Source of the DNA: Bacteroidota bacterium | GTDB taxonomy: Bacteria; Bacteroidota; Bacteroidia; Chitinophagales; Saprospiraceae | Reading direction: 5' to 3' | DNA: 10,605 nt | NCBI GenBank assembly: GCA_024277695.1 | Contig: JAJRUR010000020.1 | Coordinates: forward strand, 1 to 10,605 | Notes under the pieces: model-generated | Told to the model about the DNA's origin: nothing | The model's database searches: none | What the model saw: the letters and a program-made list of their open reading frames with translations, nothing else | Part shown: in pieces, positions 1 through 7,768 of the stretch | How positions within the stretch are numbered: position 1 is the stretch's first letter | Layout of the letters: each line of letters starts with the position of its first letter | Program-made: the position numbers and the translations under genes

Positions 1-377
1 GTCTCATCAATCTCTGCTTTACTTCTTTTGCCGGTGCCTTTAGTAAGTATCGATGCTGTTAAATCTGCAAGACCTGCCAATTGTCCTTCCTTAATCGGAT
101 CATAATTTACAAAAATTCGATAAGCTACTTGAGGTAGTTTATGGTTTTCAACTGTGATGACATGTAAGCCATTTTCCAGACTAAACTCCGTAAATTTGCC
201 CATAGAAATCTTAGGTGCCGGTCCTGGCGGAGGGGGATTTTTTCTAAAGGCATGAATTGTCTCCATATTTTTCATAGTATGATCCTTAGTATTTGATATT
301 TTTTCAGTAGTCTTAGGGCTACAAGCTGCTATGACGGCAAAGCTAAAAGCAAACAAAATATATTTTATATTATTCAT
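1..377 (-). CDS. M16 family peptidase-like lipoprotein, non-catalytic subunit (3' end outside window)
   Basis: Only the first 125 codons are in the window; the gene runs off the left edge. Translation from the ATG at 377 gives a lipoprotein signal peptide with lipobox I-A-A-C and the acylated cysteine at residue 19, followed by S-P-K. A Pro-rich linker (about 48-55) leads into an M16 N-terminal domain with FSLENGLHVI at 65-74, closely echoing LENGLHVI of the upstream M16 protein. At the place where the partner has the zinc motif HFFEH, this protein reads D105-L-T-A-S109, so the HxxEH ligands are absent. In known M16B pairs one subunit is catalytic and the other is inactive but completes the chamber. 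The gene starts 39 bp after the stop of the catalytic subunit, so co-transcription is likely. M16 membership and lack of the zinc motif are seen directly. The heterodimer and the lipid anchor in the envelope are inferred. Confidence 0.88.
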   Translation of the reverse strand, partial: MNNIKYILFAFSFAVIAACSPKTTEKISNTKDHTMKNMETIHAFRKNPPPPGPAPKISMGKFTEFSLENGLHVITVENHKLPQVAYRIFVNYDPIKEGQLAGLADLTASILTKGTGKRSKAEIDE

Positions 378-416
378 TGTACTGTATATTGTTATGTTTA
401 TGAATGGGTTAATAAT

Positions 417-1739
417 TTATTGTACTTTGGGTAGGTAATACAAGACGACCCGATTATCTTTTGTAAAATACTTATTCGCCGCGGCTATAATATCCTCCTT
501 AGTTACTTTGAGGTACCGATTGATCTCGGTGTTAATCAAATTTGTATCCCCAAAATACATTTTATAATTAGCAAGGCTTTCAGCGATTCCGGCTATAGTA
601 GCATTGGCAGTTATGAAATCATTTTCTTTTTGGTTTCGCAATTTTTGGATATCCCTCTCCGTAATATCACCATCTTGTATTCGTTTAACTTCATGATCTA
701 TGGCTGCTTCCAAATCTTTTAGATCTACTCCTGCATTGGCCACGCCAAAGGCTAGGTTGATACCCGGATCTTCTAGCTGAAATGGAAATGACCCTACAAA
801 CACAGCCAATTGCTTTTCGTCTATAAGTGCTTTATTCAATCTAGAGCTCTCACCCTGCGATAATAATGTACCTAGCATATCAACTGCATAATACTCTTCA
901 GTGCCTTGAGCCGGAATGCGATACCCCATGATTACTGCCGGTAACTGGATATTGTCATAAACAGTATCCCTCACTTCTCCACCAAGCGGAGGCTCTACTA
1001 TACTAGGTCGGTAGATTTCTTGGGTACCTTTTGGTATAGTACCAAAGTACTTTGCAACCATTTTTTTTGTTTCCGCCGGATTGATATCACCTGCAATGGA
1101 TAGAATAGCATTATTAGGTACATAAAAATCAGCATAAAACTGTTTATAGTCTTGTTCTTGTGCTGCTTCTAAGTGTTCCATTGAACCGATTACCGACCAT
1201 CTATAGGGGTGTTTTTTAAAAAGATGGCTAAATGTCTGCTCGACCACTGTTCCATAGGGCTGATTGTCAATACGCTGTCTTCGCTCTTCTTTGACCACTT
1301 GACGTTGAGTCTCAATACCGACATTCTCTACCTTAGCGTGCAACATGCGCTCAGACTCTAACCACAATCCCAATCCTAACTGGTTAGATGGCAAGAGTTC
1401 GTAATAGTATGTGCGGTCGTAGCTTGTATTGGCATTGTTAGCGCCACCGGCTCTTTGTATGTATTCATCAAATTCTCCACGTTGGATATTTTCTGATCCC
1501 TCAAAGAGTAGGTGTTCAAAAAAATGAGCAAATCCGGTTCTGTCTGGTTTTTCATTCTTGGATCCGACATGGTACATGACAGAAATTACGACATTTGGTG
1601 TACTGTGATCTTCATGCAAGATTACATGCAGACCATTTTCCAGTGCATATTCCTCAAACTTTATTTGATTCATTTGGCCATAGCTTAAGGTACTCGTAAA
1701 TAGTAATGCTACTAGGCATTTCAAAATTTGTAGTTTCAT
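417..1739 (-). CDS. M16 family zinc metallopeptidase (insulinase/pitrilysin-like), secreted catalytic subunit
   Basis: 440 residues, the usual size for a single M16B subunit. Residues 1-21 form a signal peptide (K-rich start, hydrophobic core, ending SYG-Q), so the protein is exported. The inverted zinc motif HFFEH is at 72-76 (H72 and H76 zinc ligands, E75 catalytic base), and the downstream ligand glutamate is most likely E152 in VVKEERRQ. The second, C-terminal M16 half carries GESSRL around residues 296-301, where the family has its conserved SSRL substrate-binding stretch. The next gene encodes a zinc-motif-less M16 protein 39 bp downstream, suggesting a two-subunit clamshell protease acting on short or unfolded peptides in the periplasm or at the envelope. 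The substrate is unknown. The start at 1739 is chosen because the signal peptide begins there. The leader is AT-rich with no Shine-Dalgarno, as usual in Bacteroidota. Confidence 0.95.
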   Translation of the reverse strand: MKLQILKCLVALLFTSTLSYGQMNQIKFEEYALENGLHVILHEDHSTPNVVISVMYHVGSKNEKPDRTGFAHFFEHLLFEGSENIQRGEFDEYIQRAGGANNANTSYDRTYYYELLPSNQLGLGLWLESERMLHAKVENVGIETQRQVVKEERRQRIDNQPYGTVVEQTFSHLFKKHPYRWSVIGSMEHLEAAQEQDYKQFYADFYVPNNAILSIAGDINPAETKKMVAKYFGTIPKGTQEIYRPSIVEPPLGGEVRDTVYDNIQLPAVIMGYRIPAQGTEEYYAVDMLGTLLSQGESSRLNKALIDEKQLAVFVGSFPFQLEDPGINLAFGVANAGVDLKDLEAAIDHEVKRIQDGDITERDIQKLRNQKENDFITANATIAGIAESLANYKMYFGDTNLINTEINRYLKVTKEDIIAAANKYFTKDNRVVLYYLPKVQ

Positions 1740-2062
1740 AAGATTGATTTTTATTCAAATATTATTATAGATTGAATGATAGGAGGTGTACTACTCTGTT
1801 AGATGGATGTTTTATTATAGTCTTTTTCTAGAGCTATGAAAAATCAGCCGAGTCCATCTCTCCTACTTTATTACAAAAAACCGAATATCGTAATTTTATA
1901 GGACTTATACAGATATTTTCTACTAATGAGCGTCATTATTATATGAATTGTCTTAAAAAATAAATAACTGTCTATACAACATCAACATTCTGAATAAATA
2001 TGCTCAACAAATATGCTTAAGAAAATAGTACCTTAAAAAAGAGTCTAGCAAGCATAATAAAT
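1740..2062. other. Intergenic region upstream of the M16 pair; no gene seen
   Basis: This stretch lies between the surface-protein terminator and the M16 start. I see no open frame with a convincing start or recognisable product on either strand, no tRNA and no repeat array. It must hold the promoter of the minus-strand M16 pair. On that strand TATAATAATATTTG, about 17-30 bases before the ATG, resembles a -10/-7 box (AATATTTG misses the TAnnTTTG consensus by one base), but no TTG lies at the right distance, so I do not call a promoter. A 9-bp direct repeat AAATATGCT occurs at 1996-2004 and 2009-2017. Its role is unknown and it may be chance in AT-rich DNA. Confidence 0.6.
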
Positions 2063-2103
2063 CAAAAAAGAGCTTTGATTATTCAAATCAAAGCTCTTTT
2101 TTG
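2063..2103 (-). terminator. Rho-independent terminator, perfect 18-bp stem, potentially bidirectional
   Basis: The arms at 2063-2080 and 2086-2103 are exact reverse complements (18 of 18) around the 5-nt loop ATTCA. Each arm has an A6/T6 run at its outer end, so the hairpin is followed by a U-tract whichever strand is transcribed. It begins 27 bp after the stop codon of the large surface protein on the minus strand and would end that operon, separating it from the M16 pair. No plus-strand gene enters it within the window, so the second direction is a structural property rather than an obvious need. Confidence 0.9.
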
Positions 2104-2130
2104 CATTTTATCAATGAAGTTTAAGCTATT

Positions 2131-5100
2131 TTAACGGAGCAAAGTAATATTACCACGCTGGATAAAGGTTGCTCCATCACAAAGCCCTCTTGCATAATAT
2201 CCATATACATCTTGCGGTGATTTTACACCATCTTTTGTTCCGTCCCAAACATTATTGATTGAATTAGAAGAAAAGATTTCATTTCCCCAACGGTCATAGA
2301 TGATAAATATCTCCAGTGTCGCTGTAGAGTTAGCAATAGCTAATGTCAAGAAGTCATTGACTCCATCGCCATTCGGCGTGAATACATTTGGTACAAAAAT
2401 CGGTTTATCACAATTTGGGTCTCCCCCACCATCACAGTCGTTCGTGAACTGTGTTGTAATCTCTCCCTCGCTTACGCATCCAAATTCGTCTACAACCACT
2501 ACTTTGAAAGTGGTAGTTTGATTAATACCATTTACTTCAATGGTTGGGCTATTAGGATCATCAATATTGGCAGGAGGGTCAGAACTCCAAGTATAGCTAG
2601 TAGCACCTTCTGTTACCGAATATGTTTGAGTAGCTCCCGGCATATCGACACAGAATGGTCCTTGGACTACAGCTCTGTATGGGCTGACTTTGACCTCAAC
2701 AGAAGTCGAAAATTCGCAACCATTAACTGTAGTAACGGTAGCAGCGATCGTATTTGTCGCCGTAAGAGGAAAAGTAGTAGATGTGCCATTACCCTCAGCA
2801 GGTGGAGTCCAACTTATCGTCGCAGTTGTTGGAATATCACCAACTAAATGGAGGGTAACATCATCACCCGGGCAGTGTACCACATCGTTTCCTCCTTCGA
2901 TATCAATTTGCAGATCTACATTTTCGATGACTACTTCTACTTGTTGCGTATCAGGACACATAGATCCTTCCTTAGAGATCACCACGGTTACAAAGCCGTC
3001 TCGCGTAAAACTAGTTACAAGAGGATTACCTACAAAGACAGGATCTGTCAACCAAGTAAATATCAAATCTCCTTCATTATCTGTCCCTTGAATCGTTACA
3101 TCACCCTCTCCACATTGTACTACCATTTCAGGGAGTACATAATCAAAAGCATCTTCAATAGTAACATTAATCTCAAAAGTCTTAGTACAACCCTCAAGCT
3201 CCGGATTTTCTACCACAACTGTTACAGTCTGAGTACCCATCAAGTTTATCGTTGGACTTACGGCATTTACTTGTCCGGCAAAGAGTTCTGCAGGTGACCA
3301 TGTATAGTTCAAATCCGGATTACCCCCTTCATTCAAAGTGACTTCCCCTCCTTCACAGTTCATCACATCCTGGATATTTACTCCATCGATTGTGATCACA
3401 TTGATAGTAATCGTATCTGTATAGAAGCAGTTCGGATCACCTTTTTTAGAAACTGTGACAAAAATAGTTGTTGTTTCGTTGAGTGTAACAGTTTGAGTTA
3501 CCGCATTAGGATCATCAAACAAATCGGCAGGAGACCAAGTATAGTCAAAATCCGGATTACCTCCTTCATTCAAAGTGACATCATCACCCTCACAGATAGT
3601 CATTTCGTCTGCTCCTCCTCCATCCAAGTCAATCACATCGTCAGATATCACGGTGACTTCTTTGGATATACTACCATTACAAAACTGCGTTACGACATGC
3701 ATTGTAACGGTATAAGTTCCACTTTCGGGATATGTATGTGTGATACTGATACCATTACCTGTAGTACCATCTCCAAAATCCCAAGTGATATCCCCGGGGT
3801 CTCCGGTATTCCCAAACTCGACGGTCAATGTGCCACAATCATCCTCATTGGAAGAGTTAAAATCCACATTCAATTCAACATCGACATCCACTTCGTCTAT
3901 CCATTCACAACCATTTCCATCTTGCATACGGATATAGAGTGTTGCATTTTCATCTAGGTCGGTAAGATCAAATGTCGCTCCGGTACCTGCTATGGGATCA
4001 AAACCCGAATCATATGACCAGTCGATTTGATATGTAGAGTCTGTTTGTGTATTGGCTGTAATTGTATTGCCTTGATCACATTTTGAAAAAGCATCCGGCA
4101 ACAAATCGGCAGCAATAATATTGTGCACATAAATCCTTTGTGTCATATTATCAACGCAAGAACTATCGATATACGCTGTCAATCTAACATCATAGAATCC
4201 AGGTGCCGGGAATGTATGCGTAGGTGATTGGTCAGTACTCGTAGTACCATCTCCAAAGTCCCATCCCCAGAAATTACCTACTCCGGTATTGGTAAATGTT
4301 ACTTCCAAGCTCTCACAAGAAGGGTTTGGTGCTTCAAAAACCGCTTCAGGCGGATCACCGCAAGCTCTTACATTGAACTGAAAGTCTCTGCGTGTCTCTG
4401 AGAGTTTTTCTCCATCTCTCCATTCCTCCACACAAACACCGATAACAAACTGACCAATGGTCGGAGGTGTTGCAGTTAAGCGTCCTGTCGCTGGATCAAT
4501 TTTGAGTTTTTCATCATCTGTGCCTCCAAGCATATTATCGACATCATAGCCTGCTGCATAACTTACCAAATCAAAAGGAACCGGCAGCCCGGTTGGCTCA
4601 TCAAATTCAAAGACACTATTGATTTTTGGATCTTCAGCACTCAAAGCAGTAGATGGCTGACACAATTTATATACGAGTTCGTCACCATCAAAGTCTGTTG
4701 CACTATGATCGAAATCCAAATTCTGACCTTGACATATAAAGACCGGTGGCCATTCGTTGAACTTAGGATTGGAATTACATCGTTCACCGGGCTCAACAAA
4801 GGCTGATGGAGGTATGTAACACCAATAGTTTGATCCGGTTTGATCCGGGTCATTGATATTAAGAATTGTCTCATTTCGACAACAACGCTGATAGGTCAGA
4901 ATATAACCGTTTGGATCCTCGGTCAACTGTACCGTATCGATATAAACTCCTACTTCTACACATACGGGGTCGCCCTGTTCAAAACAGACAGAATTAATGG
5001 ATTCTGCTAAGGTATCTGTAACTGTAGGTGCCGGGAGTTGGAATGCACCGGCTATACCTTCTGAATTTTGGAGATTGCCTCGTCCATCATAGATTCCTAT

Positions 5101-5322
5101 CCATGCGGGGTCATCAAAGTAGGCTCTTGGATCACCAAATTCGCAATCTCGATAAATCACCAAAGTGATTTCAAAAGTTCGTTTACCTAAGCATCTGTAG
5201 TTAAGCTCGCCACCTACTATATGCGATGCTGATACATAATTTATCCCGAATCCTACAAAGAATAGAATGGCGAGAACTGATATTTTTAAACCTTTCATAT
5301 TAGACTTATAATTAAGAGTCAT
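2131..5322 (-). CDS. Large cysteine-rich multidomain surface protein (PKD/Ig-like modules) with T9SS type B sorting domain
   Basis: 1063 residues, predicted cell-surface or secreted adhesin-type protein. A signal peptide precedes a likely cleavage at VSA|SHIVGG (after residue 32). The true start may be M9 at position 5298, which begins a textbook signal peptide (MKGLKIS...); the upstream ATG at 5322 adds eight residues. Residues 33-320 form a Cys-rich N-terminal domain starting SHIVGGELNYRC and containing QRCCRN (145-150). PKD domains with WDFGDGTT lie at about 326-400 and 487-559. Ig-like modules occupy about 403-482 and 561-960. Residues 973-1063 match the gliding-motility-associated C-terminal (CHU_C/type B) domain: VPNVFTPNGDGVND, then YDRWGNEIF and VWDGT. 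Family knowledge: such C-termini direct outer-membrane passage through the T9SS and often need a PorP/SprF partner, which is encoded two genes upstream. The ligand or function of the surface part is not recognisable. It is the last gene of the unit, 16 bp after its neighbour. Confidence 0.93.
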   Translation of the reverse strand: MTLNYKSNMKGLKISVLAILFFVGFGINYVSASHIVGGELNYRCLGKRTFEITLVIYRDCEFGDPRAYFDDPAWIGIYDGRGNLQNSEGIAGAFQLPAPTVTDTLAESINSVCFEQGDPVCVEVGVYIDTVQLTEDPNGYILTYQRCCRNETILNINDPDQTGSNYWCYIPPSAFVEPGERCNSNPKFNEWPPVFICQGQNLDFDHSATDFDGDELVYKLCQPSTALSAEDPKINSVFEFDEPTGLPVPFDLVSYAAGYDVDNMLGGTDDEKLKIDPATGRLTATPPTIGQFVIGVCVEEWRDGEKLSETRRDFQFNVRACGDPPEAVFEAPNPSCESLEVTFTNTGVGNFWGWDFGDGTTSTDQSPTHTFPAPGFYDVRLTAYIDSSCVDNMTQRIYVHNIIAADLLPDAFSKCDQGNTITANTQTDSTYQIDWSYDSGFDPIAGTGATFDLTDLDENATLYIRMQDGNGCEWIDEVDVDVELNVDFNSSNEDDCGTLTVEFGNTGDPGDITWDFGDGTTGNGISITHTYPESGTYTVTMHVVTQFCNGSISKEVTVISDDVIDLDGGGADEMTICEGDDVTLNEGGNPDFDYTWSPADLFDDPNAVTQTVTLNETTTIFVTVSKKGDPNCFYTDTITINVITIDGVNIQDVMNCEGGEVTLNEGGNPDLNYTWSPAELFAGQVNAVSPTINLMGTQTVTVVVENPELEGCTKTFEINVTIEDAFDYVLPEMVVQCGEGDVTIQGTDNEGDLIFTWLTDPVFVGNPLVTSFTRDGFVTVVISKEGSMCPDTQQVEVVIENVDLQIDIEGGNDVVHCPGDDVTLHLVGDIPTTATISWTPPAEGNGTSTTFPLTATNTIAATVTTVNGCEFSTSVEVKVSPYRAVVQGPFCVDMPGATQTYSVTEGATSYTWSSDPPANIDDPNSPTIEVNGINQTTTFKVVVVDEFGCVSEGEITTQFTNDCDGGGDPNCDKPIFVPNVFTPNGDGVNDFLTLAIANSTATLEIFIIYDRWGNEIFSSNSINNVWDGTKDGVKSPQDVYGYYARGLCDGATFIQRGNITLLR
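2443..4347 (-). repeat. Array of eight ~80-residue disulfide-type modules inside the surface protein
   Basis: Residues about 326-960 of the surface protein hold eight successive modules. Each has one pair of cysteines 52-58 residues apart: 336/389, 415/472, 496/548, 577/632, 656/712, 737/789, 817/869 and 891/949. The first cysteines recur every 79-81 residues, except the last step of 74. Modules 1 and 3 are PKD-type and the others Ig-like. The fourth and fifth modules are clearly recent relatives: both contain VTLNEGGNPD and YTWSPA, and their DNA (3288-3360 and 3525-3597) matches at 61 of 73 bases by eye with a 237-bp offset. The PKD motifs share an exact 17-base DNA stretch at 3761-3777 and 4241-4257. 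Confidence 0.8.
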
Positions 5323-5338
5323 TTGTATTATTAATTAT

Positions 5339-7747
5339 TTAATTCTGATCAACTCCGATGATTTCGACACGGCGTTCTTCGGAAGCTTCTACACTATAGA
5401 TTGATTTTTTGACATTTGTGTTGCTACTGCTTACATGTCCGGGGGCAGTGGTTTCGCCGAAGTAAGCTTCTCCAACAGTCAGCATACCGCTATCGATATA
5501 GCTTTTTAGACTGCCTCCTGCATAAGAGCTCAGTTCGTTGATCACACTACTTACCCTTCTTCTACTGAGATGCTCATTGTAGTTGGTCGGTGCCAATGGA
5601 CTTGCAAATCCTTTGATTGTAATGTGTACTCGCTGTCCTGCTCTCAATACTGAGGCAAGTTCTTGCAAGAACATATCGAGATCTTGTTTTCCTTTTTTCA
5701 CACGATACTCAAAGAAATCACCTATTGCTGTTCGATCATTACCGCTGTTCATCCGCTCAAACAATCCTTTGCGTGGATAGTAACGATTATAGGTTTGGGT
5801 ATATGTCTTGGTGGTGCGTGTCTTAACCGTTCTGCGGTCAGGTCGATCGTTGTCAAAATAGAGTTTTAACGGCAGATACTTGATTAAGGATTCTTTTGTC
5901 AGGTACAACTTCTTCACGATGAGCGTCTCACCTTCATAGTTCTTGGTATCTAGTGATATCGTTGTGGATTTATAACCGTCTCGGGTCGCCGTCAATTGAT
6001 AGGCATGACCTCTCATCAACTTAAAGTTAAATTCGTTGCCATCGCAGTTATTAGATACTTGTGGTGGCGCTGATGGATCTGTCAAATCGACCAAGCGGAC
6101 AGTTGCGCATTTCAAGGCTGCTGAAGTACTCTTATCAAATGTCAAAGCATTTAATGTCAAGAAATCCGGTTGCAGATGTAGTTTTTTCTGAATGGTGGTC
6201 GATTTTTTTATTCCTAGAGTATTGAACTCGATTTCGTCCGGTTTATAGCCGGGTTTTTCTGCTACGAGACGATAATGTGTATCTTTTTGCAGATCAAAAT
6301 TAAAGTCATTGGCATCAGCATTGGTAATGACGATTGGTTCTGCATTTGGGTCATCCAAATTATAGAGTGTAACTGTAGCTCCTTGGAGTGCCTCTAGGGT
6401 TTCTTTATTAAAGGTTTCTGCCAACAATTTGATTTCCAAATCATTGTATTTGAGTTCGTAAATATCAAAACAACAGGCTTTATTTTTCTTATCTAGGTAT
6501 GCAGATCCTTCGCGATTGGAAGACATATACCCCATGGTACCATCTTCATTGAGCGAATAATAGACATCATCATAACTGCTATTTACTTGAGCGCCCATAT
6601 GTTCGACACCACCCCAAGCACCGCTATCACCATCGACCATATATACATCAAAGCCACCCATCCCTTGATAGCCTCTAGAGCTAAAGTAGAGTGTATTGGT
6701 AGGCATATGATAGTAAGGTGAAATATCGTCTTCATTAGTATTGACTTCAGATAAGGCGATAGGCTCTCCAAAGCTACCGTCGCCATTAACTGTGGCATAC
6801 CATATATCCAATCCTCCTTTACCCCCATCTCGGTCAGAAACAAAGTAGAGTACTTCTTGGCCTGTAGCAGGATTTTTTCCGAATGCGGGTTGTGTTGAAG
6901 TAGTGCCTTCTCGGTTCATCGGCTCTCTCAGTTTATCCGGTTCAGACCATTTACCGTCATCCAACTTATGACGCACGTATAGTTTGCATTGGATATCATT
7001 CACATCGACATAATCACACATCGTATAGATAATGTGCGTATTAGCATCATTGAAAGTGGTATGTGCTACGTGGCGTCCTTTCTGTCCAAAATCTTTTTTG
7101 AGACGTTTTCCTCGCTCTCCGTTTTGAGAATTAAGTATATAGGACAATGGTCTTTTAGGATTGTGATCATCAGCTTTATCTGTAAATCTCAAAGATGAAT
7201 AATACAGACTTTCTCCTCTTTTTAGTGCACCAAACTCTGAGTAACGAGTATTTACCTCTTTGCCTAAGTGTCTGATTTCGACTTCTTCAGAATCTTCATA
7301 TTCTTGCAAGAGTGCCATTGCCCAATCGGAGGCTTGAATTTCTTTTTGTGCTTTGGCTGAGTAATAGGGATCGTCACCATTGTTTTCAGATAGGTACATA
7401 TTATAGAGGGTCTTGGCCTCTTCATAATGTCCCATTTGCTGGTGAATGTCTGCCATCCAAAATGTCGCTAAGGGGAAGGCATTGTTTGCATCACCTTCCA
7501 TGACTTTTTTGTAGTAATTCAGTGCTGTTTCAAACGATTTTATTTGGCGAGCAGATTCGGCAATTTTATAATCCAAACCCAGTCCCCCTTTCTCAAAACC
7601 GGCTGCTTCCATGTAATATGTCATAGAGGTAAAATAGTCCTTGCCGGCGAAAGCTTCATCTGCGGCTCCTATAAAGGAATTATAACTTTGAGCGGTCAAA
7701 GTTCCGGCAAAACAAATTAAGGCTATAAAAAGTATATGTTTTCTCAT
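5339..7747 (-). CDS. PorE-like OmpA-family envelope protein (TPR, PD40 propeller, two CRDs, OmpA-C)
   Basis: 802 residues. Signal peptide 1-20 ends LTAQ with no lipobox. A helical TPR-like region spans about 22-150 (e.g. SFETALNYYKKV and GHYEEAKTLYNMYL). PD40/WD40-like propeller blades span about 165-432, with YFVSDRDGG (301-309), LYFSSRGYQGMGGFDVY (353-369) and GYMSSNREG (406-414). Two carboxypeptidase-regulatory-like domains lie at about 437-525 and 529-617, and an OmpA C-terminal domain at about 620-802 (LYFDND, then YNEHLSRRRVSSV, then ERRVEI). This domain order is that of PorE, a Porphyromonas T9SS component that binds peptidoglycan. PorE is a lipoprotein and, as I recall, has one CRD, so this is a relative and not necessarily the orthologue. 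It sits between the PorP/SprF gene (21 bp) and the cargo gene (16 bp), suggesting it anchors or supports export of that cargo. Many OmpA-family paralogues occur in Bacteroidota, so a core T9SS role is not assured. Confidence 0.93.
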   Translation of the reverse strand: MRKHILFIALICFAGTLTAQSYNSFIGAADEAFAGKDYFTSMTYYMEAAGFEKGGLGLDYKIAESARQIKSFETALNYYKKVMEGDANNAFPLATFWMADIHQQMGHYEEAKTLYNMYLSENNGDDPYYSAKAQKEIQASDWAMALLQEYEDSEEVEIRHLGKEVNTRYSEFGALKRGESLYYSSLRFTDKADDHNPKRPLSYILNSQNGERGKRLKKDFGQKGRHVAHTTFNDANTHIIYTMCDYVDVNDIQCKLYVRHKLDDGKWSEPDKLREPMNREGTTSTQPAFGKNPATGQEVLYFVSDRDGGKGGLDIWYATVNGDGSFGEPIALSEVNTNEDDISPYYHMPTNTLYFSSRGYQGMGGFDVYMVDGDSGAWGGVEHMGAQVNSSYDDVYYSLNEDGTMGYMSSNREGSAYLDKKNKACCFDIYELKYNDLEIKLLAETFNKETLEALQGATVTLYNLDDPNAEPIVITNADANDFNFDLQKDTHYRLVAEKPGYKPDEIEFNTLGIKKSTTIQKKLHLQPDFLTLNALTFDKSTSAALKCATVRLVDLTDPSAPPQVSNNCDGNEFNFKLMRGHAYQLTATRDGYKSTTISLDTKNYEGETLIVKKLYLTKESLIKYLPLKLYFDNDRPDRRTVKTRTTKTYTQTYNRYYPRKGLFERMNSGNDRTAIGDFFEYRVKKGKQDLDMFLQELASVLRAGQRVHITIKGFASPLAPTNYNEHLSRRRVSSVINELSSYAGGSLKSYIDSGMLTVGEAYFGETTAPGHVSSSNTNVKKSIYSVEASEERRVEIIGVDQN

Positions 7748-7768
7748 AAGATTATGCTTCTAGTCGAT

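Noticed and set aside
1996..2017. Direct repeat AAATATGCT twice, 13 bp apart, in the gap before the M16 pair
   Set aside because: Short, AT-rich and present only twice; no array, target-site duplication or promoter box goes with it.
2300..3957. Several plus-strand open frames of 65-154 codons opposite the surface-protein gene
   Set aside because: They lie entirely inside a gene with clear domains, have low-complexity Ser/Thr/Ile-rich products without recognisable motifs, and arise from the biased codons on the opposite strand.
2131..5322. Naming the large protein SprB or RemA
   Set aside because: It has the type B C-terminal domain but is far smaller than SprB and shows no lectin domain of the RemA kind; gliding is not shown by anything in the window.
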